A stretch of 64,000 nt of DNA from contig JAGLOJ010000082.1 in the NCBI GenBank assembly GCA_023139045.1, positions 1 through 64,000 of the forward strand, given 5' to 3'. The notes below the pieces were generated by a model. The model saw only the letters and a program-made list of their open reading frames with translations. It did no database searches and was not told the origin of the DNA. Shown one piece after another: positions 20,864-29,900 of this stretch (position 1 is the first letter of the stretch; the number at the start of each line of letters is the position of its first letter). The translations under genes and the position numbers were made by a program. This DNA comes from Candidatus Sabulitectum sp. GTDB lineage: Bacteria > Fermentibacterota > Fermentibacteria > Fermentibacterales > JCC-6.

Positions 20864-22185
20864 TGAATCGTTTTCAAACAACTATCAAAGAGCAGGTCTC
20901 TTATACAGGTTGCGGTTTGCATCTGGGTAAAGAGTCCACCATTACGTTTAAACCAGCGCCTGCTGACACCGGTTATGTTTTTGTAAGAACCGATGTTGAA
21001 CAGCGTCCGACGATCAAAGTATTGCCGGAGAATGTGCGGATGGTTGAAGAACAGGCCAGACGAACTACTCTTGGGGAAAATTACTACGAAGTTCATACTG
21101 TTGAGCATGTCCTGAGTGCCCTTTACGGTCTGGAAATTGATAATGCTATCATTGAAATAAGTTCTGATGAGCCACCGGAGCCTGCAGACGGGTCAGTCCG
21201 ATCCTATGTGGAAGTGCTGATGGAAGCGGGTGTTGAAACCCTTCATGGGCATCCCAGTAAGCTTTTTGTAATTACCGAGCCTGTGAGCCTGGAGTACTAC
21301 GGGGCAAGTCTTACTGTTGTTCCCTACGACGGTCTCAAGATCAGTTTCACCCTTGATTACGATCACCCTCATATTGGAACCCAGTACATCAGTCTTGAGA
21401 TTACAAGGGACAGTTTTATTAATGAAATCGCTCCCGCCAGAACTTTCTGCCTCTACCAGGATGTGAAAATCCTTCAAGAAAAGGGTTTGATTAAAGGCGG
21501 AACTCTTGAGAATGCTGTTGTGATTGGTGATGACGGGGTAATGAATGACAGCCCGCTTCGCTTTCCCGATGAACTGGTGAGACACAAGGTTCTTGACCTT
21601 ATCGGTGACATGGCTCTTCTTGGAATAAGGCTTCAGGGACATGTTATCGCGGCAAAAAGCGGCCATGCCTCTAATGTTCAGTTTGTGAAAAAAATCATGA
21701 AAGTTTATGCGGGAAAAATAAAAACTTCCAGGGCTGATCTTGCCGAAAGGCAATGGGACATCTCCGATGTGATGGATCTTCTTCCGCATCGCTATCCCTT
21801 TCTGCTGGTGGACAGAGTGCTGGAGATTGAGCCTGAGAAGAGCATCGTTGCTATAAAGAATGTCACCATTAATGAGCCTTTTTTTCAGGGACACTTCCCC
21901 GGCAGCCCCATCATGCCCGGAGTTCTGGTCATCGAGGCCATGGCTCAGGCAGGAGGGCTGATGCTTTTCGATTCCGTTGAAGATCCAGGCAGATGGCTGG
22001 TTCTTTTTGGTGGAATTGACAGAGTGAGGTTCAGAAAACCCATTCTGCCCGGTGATCAGATCCGCTTTGAACTTGAGCTTATCAGCAAGCGCGGGCGTAT
22101 GTGGAAGATGCGCGGAGTGGCAAAAGTTGATAACAGGGTGGCAGTAGAGGCTGAGCTTACCGCGATGCTGGTGGAGAAGAAATGA
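20863..22185 (+). CDS. lpxC-fabZ: Bifunctional LpxC-FabZ (UDP-3-O-acyl-GlcNAc deacetylase / 3-hydroxyacyl-ACP dehydratase)
   Basis: LpxC part (TVEHVLSALYGL, RTFCLYQDV) followed in frame by FabZ part (LLPHRYPFLLVDRVLEIE...GHFPGSPIMPGVLVIEAMAQAGG). Confidence 0.95.
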   Translation: MNRFQTTIKEQVSYTGCGLHLGKESTITFKPAPADTGYVFVRTDVEQRPTIKVLPENVRMVEEQARRTTLGENYYEVHTVEHVLSALYGLEIDNAIIEISSDEPPEPADGSVRSYVEVLMEAGVETLHGHPSKLFVITEPVSLEYYGASLTVVPYDGLKISFTLDYDHPHIGTQYISLEITRDSFINEIAPARTFCLYQDVKILQEKGLIKGGTLENAVVIGDDGVMNDSPLRFPDELVRHKVLDLIGDMALLGIRLQGHVIAAKSGHASNVQFVKKIMKVYAGKIKTSRADLAERQWDISDVMDLLPHRYPFLLVDRVLEIEPEKSIVAIKNVTINEPFFQGHFPGSPIMPGVLVIEAMAQAGGLMLFDSVEDPGRWLVLFGGIDRVRFRKPILPGDQIRFELELISKRGRMWKMRGVAKVDNRVAVEAELTAMLVEKK

Positions 22186-22943
22186 TACACTCTACGGCTA
22201 TTGTTCAGTGTGAAGCACCAGAGTCTGTGAAAATCGGACCTTATGCAGTTGTTGGCCCTGAGGTCATACTGGGCCAACGGGTTGTTATTGATGCTCATGC
22301 TGTGGTAACTGGAATTACCAGCCTGGCGGATGATGTGAAGGTTGGACCCGGTGCAGTAATAGGTACACCGCCACAGGATCTGAAATTTGCAGGCGAAAGA
22401 ACAGCTCTTGAAATTGGTGCAAGAACGGTAATCCGGGAGATGGCGAACATTAACTGCGGTACCAGTGCTACAGGAAAAACTGTAATCGGTGCAGATTGTT
22501 TTCTGATGGCTTTCAGCCATGTTGCTCACGACTGCATTATTGGTGATGGTGTTATTCTTGCCAATTCTGTGAACCTTGCAGGTCATGTGGAAATCGGTAC
22601 AAAGGCAATTATTGGTGGTGTTGTGCCGGTTCACCAGTTCACAAGAATCGGCGAATACTCAATGATTGGCGGTGGTTTCAGGGTATCCAGAGATGTAACT
22701 CCTTTCACTCTGGCCGGTGGTGAGCCCCTGCGAATGATCGGTGTGAACAAACTGGGGCTCAGGCGCAACGGCTTTTCCAACGAGGAAATAGCTTTTGCTG
22801 TAGACTCTTTTCGTTACTTCTTCAAGAACTCTGACACAATGGCCAGTAAGGTCGCAGCTGTTCTTTCAAGTGAAACTGATGATTCACTCAAGAGAAGAAT
22901 GGCTGAATTCATTTCCACCTCCTCGAGAGGGGTTACCATCTGA
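22182..22943 (+). CDS. lpxA: Acyl-ACP--UDP-N-acetylglucosamine O-acyltransferase
   Basis: Hexapeptide repeats, PPQDLKFAGE, RECANINRGT-like block (REMANINCGT), MAFSHVAHDC. Confidence 0.93.
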   Translation: MIHSTAIVQCEAPESVKIGPYAVVGPEVILGQRVVIDAHAVVTGITSLADDVKVGPGAVIGTPPQDLKFAGERTALEIGARTVIREMANINCGTSATGKTVIGADCFLMAFSHVAHDCIIGDGVILANSVNLAGHVEIGTKAIIGGVVPVHQFTRIGEYSMIGGGFRVSRDVTPFTLAGGEPLRMIGVNKLGLRRNGFSNEEIAFAVDSFRYFFKNSDTMASKVAAVLSSETDDSLKRRMAEFISTSSRGVTI

Positions 22944-23383
22944 GCCAGATCGCTTTTCTTCTGCTTTTCCTCTGCCGACAGCCGGGAGTTGCGGACTCTA
23001 CTATGATTGAGTACAGGAATCCTCAGGGAGCGATGCTCAGAAGTCTTGTGCTGCCCGGGTGGGGGCAGTTCTACAACGATAAGCCTGTAAAAGGGCTGCT
23101 TTACGGTACGTTGGAGCTGGGGCTGCTGGGGCTTGTTTTTTATGAGAACAGCAAGGCAGAGCACGCCAGAGAGATGTACGCGGAAACGGGACTGGCTTCC
23201 TGGCAGAACAATTACGATACACACAGCAGTTTGCGGCGGACTTTCATCTGGTATACTGCCGGGGCATGGGTGGTTGGATTGCTTGATGCCTATGTTGACG
23301 CTTATCTTTTCAGTTTTGAAGCAGAGAATGCCGTATTTGATGGAGATGTGGGTTTCACCCTTGGAGCGGTGATCAACTTCTGA
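22940..23383 (+). CDS. DUF5683-like small membrane/secreted protein, probable CTG start
   Basis: ORF MIEYRNPQGAMLRSLVLPGWGQFYNDKPVKGLLYGTLE extends upstream in frame through LSQIAFLLLFLCRQPGVADST (signal peptide) to CTG 22940, preceded by GAGAGGGG. Confidence 0.6.
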   Translation: MSQIAFLLLFLCRQPGVADSTMIEYRNPQGAMLRSLVLPGWGQFYNDKPVKGLLYGTLELGLLGLVFYENSKAEHAREMYAETGLASWQNNYDTHSSLRRTFIWYTAGAWVVGLLDAYVDAYLFSFEAENAVFDGDVGFTLGAVINF

Positions 23384-23385
23384 CT

Positions 23386-23637
23386 AGGAGCGTGACCGAG
23401 AATGCAGCATCGTCATAAAAGCCGCACGGTCGGCTATAATCCGTACTGTCGCCGGGACGCGTGCTGGTATTGGCTTTTTTGCTTTTCTCGTAGATTATTG
23501 TCAAATAGTTCCACTATTTTCCGCAAATCGCCAAGAATTCTATCTAGGCCGTGGGGCTTTTCTGAACCATGCTTACGCAGGGACGCGCCCAGAAACAGGT
23601 ACTGTTGCTTTCAACGCCCATTGCCAGTCACGCTCCT
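23386..23637. mobile_element. Candidate miniature inverted-repeat element / IS remnant
   Basis: Perfect 11 bp terminal inverted repeats AGGAGCGTGAC (23386-23396) and GTCACGCTCCT (23627-23637), 252 bp overall, wholly intergenic, with a minus-strand open frame of 58 codons inside. Confidence 0.5.
23434..23610 (-). pseudogene. Open frame inside the 252 bp element, possible 3' end of a mobile-element gene
   Basis: Minus strand after a TGA: KQQYLFLGASLRKHGSEKPHGLDRILGDLRKIVELFDNNLREKQKSQYQHASRRQYGL*. Protein-like composition; no family assigned. Confidence 0.35.
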
Positions 23638-23648
23638 GGGGGAATGAA

Positions 23649-24248
23649 ATGATCTTTCACCTTGTATACTTTTTGACAGCGGGATTGGCCGCTTCAGAGC
23701 CGGAGCTTCTTGAAAAAGCCGTACAGGGTGATAAAGAGGCATTTGGGGAGATAGTCAGAATGTATGAGAAACGGGTTTTCAGGGTGGCAAGACGAATGTG
23801 CAACTGTGATGATGATGCCTGGGATATTACACAGGAAGCGTTCATAAAGGCCATGAAGGCCATGCATAACTTCAATCCCGAGTATCGTTTCTTTACATGG
23901 ATGTACAGAATCGTAACCAACACTGCAATCAACCTGACCCGTTCCCGAAGCAGGCGTGCCGAGGTAGAGTTTGATGAGGGATATGGCGGAGGCGGCCAGA
24001 CTGCCACTGCAGACACTGCCATTCAGGAAACCAACAGAGACCTTCTGGTCACAGCGGTGCAAAAGGCTGTCGAACGGCTGTCTCCAGCCCTGCGATCTGT
24101 ATTTGTTCTCCGGGTCGATCAGGAACTCAGTTATGATGAAATCGCAGAAGCTCTTGATATTGCCACAGGTACTGTGATGTCCAGATTGAACAGGGCACGA
24201 AGTTCTGTAAAGACATTTGTTGTCAGTGAGCTTGGAGGTGAGCTTTGA
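23649..24248 (+). CDS. RNA polymerase sigma factor, ECF/RpoE-like (sigma-70 family)
   Basis: DDAWDITQEAFIKAMKAMHNF...FFTWMYRIVTNTAINLTRSRSRR; sigma4 LSYDEIAEALDIATGTVMSRLNRARSSVK. N-terminal start uncertain. Confidence 0.9.
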   Translation: MIFHLVYFLTAGLAASEPELLEKAVQGDKEAFGEIVRMYEKRVFRVARRMCNCDDDAWDITQEAFIKAMKAMHNFNPEYRFFTWMYRIVTNTAINLTRSRSRRAEVEFDEGYGGGGQTATADTAIQETNRDLLVTAVQKAVERLSPALRSVFVLRVDQELSYDEIAEALDIATGTVMSRLNRARSSVKTFVVSELGGEL

Positions 24249-25405
24249 CCTGTCCAGACAAGAACACCATTATGATGTGGTTTGACGGTGAACTCACCGG
24301 TTCTGAAGCAGACAGCATCTCTGATCATATCAAAAATTGCGGTAGTTGCAGGGGCTTGATATCAGCTCAGAAGCAGATGGAATCAGTCTGGCGGGATGCC
24401 TGGGTTGATCCTGGTGATTCGGGTTTCAAAACCATGCGCAGGAAGCTCAAACCGGAGATCCCATGGTGGCGTGCACAACGAACATGGTTCATTGCTGCCG
24501 CTCTCTGTGCGGCATACATAGGTGTGAAAATATTCTATCTGGATGGTTCCGTAGCATCTCTTTCCGATATAGCAGTAGAGGAGACATCCACCACTGTTCA
24601 TATTACAGAAGTTTCAGATCTTCCTCAGGAAGCTCCCAGGGAAGATATGGAAGAGATGATTGAAAGTGAGTGTGAAGAGCAGGAAATAGAGACTTCGCAG
24701 GATGAGCTGATTTCAGGTCAGTCGGAAATTCCTGAGATTCTGGAAGAGTTATCAATAGATTTGGCGCTATCCGCATCAGACTGTGAATCAGCCGGGGAAG
24801 ACCCGGGTATGGAGATCCTTGAGGAAGGTGATTACACGATTGGTTATTCCGGGACGGCATCAAATCAGCGCGACCGGGGACTATCTGATGTTCAGGAGGA
24901 AGCAGAAATGGTTGAGGAAGATTTTCCGGAAGGCATGGAATTATATAGAAGCGTGAGTTCCTCTTCAACGGAATCCGCGGGTTTCGGCATGGTTGCTGGA
25001 ACTTTATCCGGGGGGACTGGTGGTGGCGGTTCTACACCTGATTCAGACGGTTTGTCTACTTCAGGCGACACAGATAATTTTTGCGATGACTCAATTGATG
25101 ATGTTCAGAGTGTATATCCCGCACAAATTGAACAGCTGGCCGGCATGCCGGTGTGCGAAGGTTACAGCATCTCAATTACGCTGGAATCAAAAGAAACGAT
25201 TCATGTTCAGAGACATCAGTGGGATGCTCTTTTCTCACTGATAGACACTCTTCAGGCCGAGAATTGTTACTCTGCCGGGGAATCGCTTGTTCTCGGTGTC
25301 AGTATTGAGGGAATTCTTTCCGGACATGATTCTCTCTCCGGTACTGTAATAGAGCTTCCTGAAGCAGGTTACGGCAACTGCGCAGTTACCGTTCTCTTCT
25401 TCTGA
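24245..25405 (+). CDS. Zinc-finger anti-sigma factor with long acidic/Gly-rich extracytoplasmic domain
   Basis: HIKNCGSCRG (ZAS Hx3CxxC) motif, one TM segment (WFIAAALCAAYIGVKIFYL), overlap with sigma gene. Confidence 0.8.
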   Translation: MTCPDKNTIMMWFDGELTGSEADSISDHIKNCGSCRGLISAQKQMESVWRDAWVDPGDSGFKTMRRKLKPEIPWWRAQRTWFIAAALCAAYIGVKIFYLDGSVASLSDIAVEETSTTVHITEVSDLPQEAPREDMEEMIESECEEQEIETSQDELISGQSEIPEILEELSIDLALSASDCESAGEDPGMEILEEGDYTIGYSGTASNQRDRGLSDVQEEAEMVEEDFPEGMELYRSVSSSSTESAGFGMVAGTLSGGTGGGGSTPDSDGLSTSGDTDNFCDDSIDDVQSVYPAQIEQLAGMPVCEGYSISITLESKETIHVQRHQWDALFSLIDTLQAENCYSAGESLVLGVSIEGILSGHDSLSGTVIELPEAGYGNCAVTVLFF

Positions 25406-25484
25406 CTGGTTACCCCCTTTTCATTCAAGTCTGAGATTGATAAATTTACCGTAATAGATAGTTTTCTTTGAAGGGAGATCTTCC

Positions 25485-26819
25485 ATGACTGGCAGAGTTA
25501 TCGTTGCAGTGTTGTTTTCATTTGTTTTACTCGCCGTGGCAGACGAGGCCAATTTATCCAGGATAGCCGTTATTCCAGTGTTTAGTGATGCAGTAGGTAA
25601 CTACGATGCAGATGAACTTAAGACGGCAGCGGAGGAAGTATTTCTCCAGAGCGGCCGCTTTGAAATTGTTGATGCTTCGTCTCACGCTGATTATCAGGGG
25701 GCTCCGGATGATCAGAATTTACGTCTTCAGGCAATTGCCGCAGATCTTAACATCAATATGTTCATGCTCCTTGATGTATCATCACCATACACTGATGTGA
25801 GCCACGGCAACATTGACAGCCTTTTCGTTACAAGAACCACTTCAGTGGATGTAACCGGGCGTTTTTACACTTCCGAGGGAAGTCTTCTGGGGTCTGTCAG
25901 AGAGAAGAAATACTCCGGCAGCCTTCTCAGCTCAACAACAGTGGATCTTGAAAGTCTTGCTTTGCAGGCTGTTGTTCTCGTCGTTCAGCGAAGTCTCAAT
26001 GAAATATTTCCTTATGAGTTTACATTTACAGTTACTGACGGTCCGGTATTCAGCTTCCCCATGGGTACAGACAATGGCATAGATAAAGGGATGGTGTTCT
26101 CAGTTGTTGCCTTGTCACAGGGTGTTCCACGTTCTTCAGAGGAGTATCGCCAGTTGAGCAGCCATGGCATCCTTCAGATTACAAGTTCCAGCGAGAATTC
26201 CGGTGAAGGCAGGCTGATTGCCGGCAATCTGGTAGAGGGTGCCAGGGTAACGGCAGTGGAAAATTCCACTCCGGGTCTTCTTTCTCTTTCATATGCGGTG
26301 CTGCCTACCGAGGTAGTTCCAGGTGATAACCTCAGCGGTGAAGAGGCCGAAACCTCCAGGCTTGTCAACCAGGCTGAGTTCACCGGGGGAACATGCAAGT
26401 GGGGATTCTCTCTCTCCGGTACTCTTTTCTCGGGAATAATGCCAAGAATGTCATCCATTGGCATCAGAGGCGAAATGGGAACAAGGCTTCCTCTTTCATC
26501 ACCTTCTCTTGCGTTGAGGGCAGGCATCGGGTTTGAAGCCTGCTACCTCACCCAGAACACAAGAGCAGACTCTATTTCGGCGTCAGCCAACACTGCCACT
26601 ATTGCAGGAACGGCAAGTGTAAATCTTGAGTGGCTGTTCAGCAGCAGATTCGGCATTCATGCCGGCTGCGTGGGCAGATTGGGATCATCGGCAGACAGTT
26701 GGAATGTAACTGACTGGCGAGGTTACACCAGAGATGCTCTTCCCGGAGAGCTCTACTATGCAGAGATCAAACAGTCAACTGTCAGCTTCTCTGCCGGACT
26801 CACGTACATGATTTATTAA
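25485..26819 (+). CDS. Secreted/outer-membrane protein with CsgG/LpoB-like N-terminal part
   Basis: Signal peptide; RIAVIPVFSDAVGNYDADELKTAAEEVFLQSGRFEIVD; C-terminal beta-rich region. Confidence 0.5.
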   Translation: MTGRVIVAVLFSFVLLAVADEANLSRIAVIPVFSDAVGNYDADELKTAAEEVFLQSGRFEIVDASSHADYQGAPDDQNLRLQAIAADLNINMFMLLDVSSPYTDVSHGNIDSLFVTRTTSVDVTGRFYTSEGSLLGSVREKKYSGSLLSSTTVDLESLALQAVVLVVQRSLNEIFPYEFTFTVTDGPVFSFPMGTDNGIDKGMVFSVVALSQGVPRSSEEYRQLSSHGILQITSSSENSGEGRLIAGNLVEGARVTAVENSTPGLLSLSYAVLPTEVVPGDNLSGEEAETSRLVNQAEFTGGTCKWGFSLSGTLFSGIMPRMSSIGIRGEMGTRLPLSSPSLALRAGIGFEACYLTQNTRADSISASANTATIAGTASVNLEWLFSSRFGIHAGCVGRLGSSADSWNVTDWRGYTRDALPGELYYAEIKQSTVSFSAGLTYMIY

Positions 26820-26865
26820 ATCAGGATTGCAACTCTACAGAGCAGAGACTCCGATTTTGAGAGAG

Positions 26866-26898
26866 CAGCCCCCGCCTTTCGGCAGGGGCTGGTATGTT
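26866..26898. repeat. Hairpin repeat copy 1 (terminator-like)
   Basis: CAGCCCCCGCCTTTCGGCAGGGGCTGGTATGTT; stem CAGCCCC/GGGGCTG + GCC/GGC, loop TTTC; between convergent genes. Identical 33-mer at 32566. Confidence 0.8.
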
Positions 26899-26936
26899 AT
26901 ACCTGTGATTATTCAGTGATTGCTGCTTTTTTGCGG

Positions 26937-29900
26937 TTACCTCACAATCACCTTTGCAGTAAAGGTTGCAGTGTCATCGGACTCTACCATAATCAGGTAG
27001 ACTCCTGTGGGAACAGTGTTCCCTGAAGAAGAACATCTGTTCCACAGAATTTCACCAGTGGAGGATGTGCTGCGCCAGATGTTTCTTCCCGAGAGATCGA
27101 ATACACTCACAGAGATGGGTGAACCGGATTCAACGGCAGCAATCCGATAGCCGCCTGAAGTACTTCTTTGAATCTCAATCAAAGCTGAGTTTCCTTCAGG
27201 TGAAGAGCCAAACACTTCAATCTCGGTTGCTCCGGCAACATTGTAAACACGAACATACCTTGCCCTGCCGGAGTTAACGGTGCAGAAACTTCTTCCATCA
27301 ACTGCAAGCTCATAGCGGGGAGAGGCGGCAAGCGGCAGATCAGCCCCTGTTACTACGAGATCGTCAACCTGGAATACATCACCCAGATCAATCTCAACAC
27401 AGTTAGAAGAACCGGATGGGATGTAAACTGCGTCATACTCTCCATCGGTAAGTATTCTGCAGTTGTTTCTCTGCCCCGACTCAATAAGGGGGGGCGAACT
27501 TGTACCTGATGCGATTACAGCATGTGAACGCGAGTTCGGTACCGCAGCGGAATGCATAATCTCACTCACCGGACATCCCCTCGCGATGTTGTCGGATGCA
27601 AGTAATTGAAGTTTAATCCAGTCAGTTAACTCCGATTCGTTCACCCCGTCCCACGCACTTATCCGGTAAGCGACAACAGGGAAGAGGGATATCAGCTGAA
27701 TAACATCGGTGTAGTTCCCAACTCCGGCACTGACGGTGCCAACCAGCTCAACGGGGCGGGGTGGTATCATGCGGTAGATTCTGTAGCTGATAACATCAGC
27801 CGGTGGGATTGGACTTGGAGTGTAGGAAGGATCGTTTACAGATAGAGTCCACTCCAGGTCAACAGTGAAAAAAGAACCAGCCAGTTCACCAGAACCTACA
27901 AAATCAGTGGGATATGCCGGTGCAATTGTATCTGTCGGGAAGTACCCGGTGTTCATCGCATCATGCTGAAACTGCGGCCATGGGAGGTAGGTGAATGCAG
28001 AGTTGTCGGCCATTTCGTAACAGTGAATAACACTGTTGTTCTGTTCGCCGAAGAGAATCTCAAGTCTGCCATCCCCGTCAATATCTCCCAGTGCAGGTTG
28101 TCCCGAAAGGGCATTGACAGTGGATACCGTAACCGGGAAACCACTTGCATGACTACCGTCATGGTTGATTACATGCAGTTTGCCGTCTTTGCCTGCAATT
28201 ATCAGTTCAAGCATACCATCCAAATCAATGTCACCTATACTGATGCCATCGTCAGTCCATGTACCCAGATTAACCGGGAAACCACTGAGGCTGTTACCTG
28301 TGGGCCCATCCCAGCAGTAGAGCATTCCTCCCTGACTGGAAACAACGATGTCATTGAACCCGTCTTGATTAATATCAGCTATTGAGGCACCTGCATGGAC
28401 ACCTCCGCTTATAGCTTTGGGGTACTGAATGATTCCAGTGGAACCGTCCAGCACCTTGATTGAGTTACTTCCCTGAGTAGCTCCCACAACGATTTCCATA
28501 GCTGCATCCGTGTCAAGATTTCCTGCAACCAGGGCACCGAAGATTACCGTTCCATCCAAGTCAGTACTCCATTGCGGTTCTCCATCAGAGGCATTTAAGC
28601 AGTATAGCGTGCAAAAACTATCTGTTTGGTATTTGTGCCAGTTAGTCACAGCCAGAACTTCAAGGTCGCCTATACCGTCTGCATCGCATAGAGTTGCGGT
28701 TGCGGAAACAGATTCATCATTACCCCAGTTAGTTGACCAGAAACTGTCGCCATTATTATACCTGCCAAAGAAAGTCAGTGGAAAAGGAATAAATGGATCA
28801 AGAAGTGTCTCGCGCCCCATAACAAATTCGTTGTTGCCATCTCCATTAAAGTCTCCAGCTACAGGAGAGCTTAGTGCGAAAAATCCCGCATATTCTCCTG
28901 GGAAGATTGCTGACCATGGACTGATATCAGAGCCTGTGTATGTAAATCCGTTGCATCCGGTAGGATTTACAGCGATTATCTCAGGATTAGAGGATTCATT
29001 GCCTGTGAGATTGACTACAGCGGGAGATGCCCAAACCACTGGATCACCTGCACTCCAATTCCCGGAAACAGGCCATCCAGACATTGAGCTGCCGTCATCA
29101 TCAAGCACATCAACCCATCCGTCTGCACTTTGAATGATAACATCAAGATCACCATCAAGATCAATATCAGCCAACTTGGGTGACCCCAATACCTGATCGT
29201 GAACTGGAGCAGACCATTCGAGTTCAGTTTCAAAATTGAGACTGAGGTTATGATGAGTGTCATGGGAAGGCCCCGGTACAGTTCCTGCGCCTTCTGGATC
29301 CATAAGATCCAACCCATCAGTATCGGATGCACTAACAGAAAGAATATAGGAGCCATCAACTTCAACTGCTGGTAAGGTAACTTCTCCGATCCAGGTATCA
29401 TTTGGAACAACAGAACTGCTCCATTCACCATTACCTACAGAGAGAGGGCCGAGAATTGCTGAGATTGAGCTCGTTGTCATTGATTCCGAGAATGATAGAA
29501 TTACCTGCAATTCTGCTCCGGCATCAACCTGTTCATTGACAGTAGTATCGAGATCCGCAGAAAGATCGTTGGGTATCCACTCGGCGTGGTAGAAAATCTG
29601 ATCAGTAACGGCATCCAATATGGCTACTTTGCGGAGGGCGGGGGAGAAGTTGTGGAGTTCGCAGGGGATACTGACGTCAAAGGTAACTTCTGGGTTGGGA
29701 GGAAGATCGTTTACATGGGCATAGCAGGTAACATCAATACTGTATGAACCGTCCGGGTACTCGGCAAGAACAGGATTGATAGTTGTTTCATTGAGATATG
29801 CATAGTTTTTGTTGGTTCGCCAGGAGTTTTCTTCAATGTTGTCGATTCCAAGGTTTTCCCAGCCTTGTGCATCTCCGCAGTTGGTGAGGCACATTAAGGG

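Noticed and set aside
23402-23647. 81-aa + strand ORF (MQHRHKSRTVGYNPYCRRDACWY...)
   Set aside because: Lies inside the inverted-repeat element opposite the minus-strand frame; Cys/Arg/Trp-rich composition looks like antisense reading.
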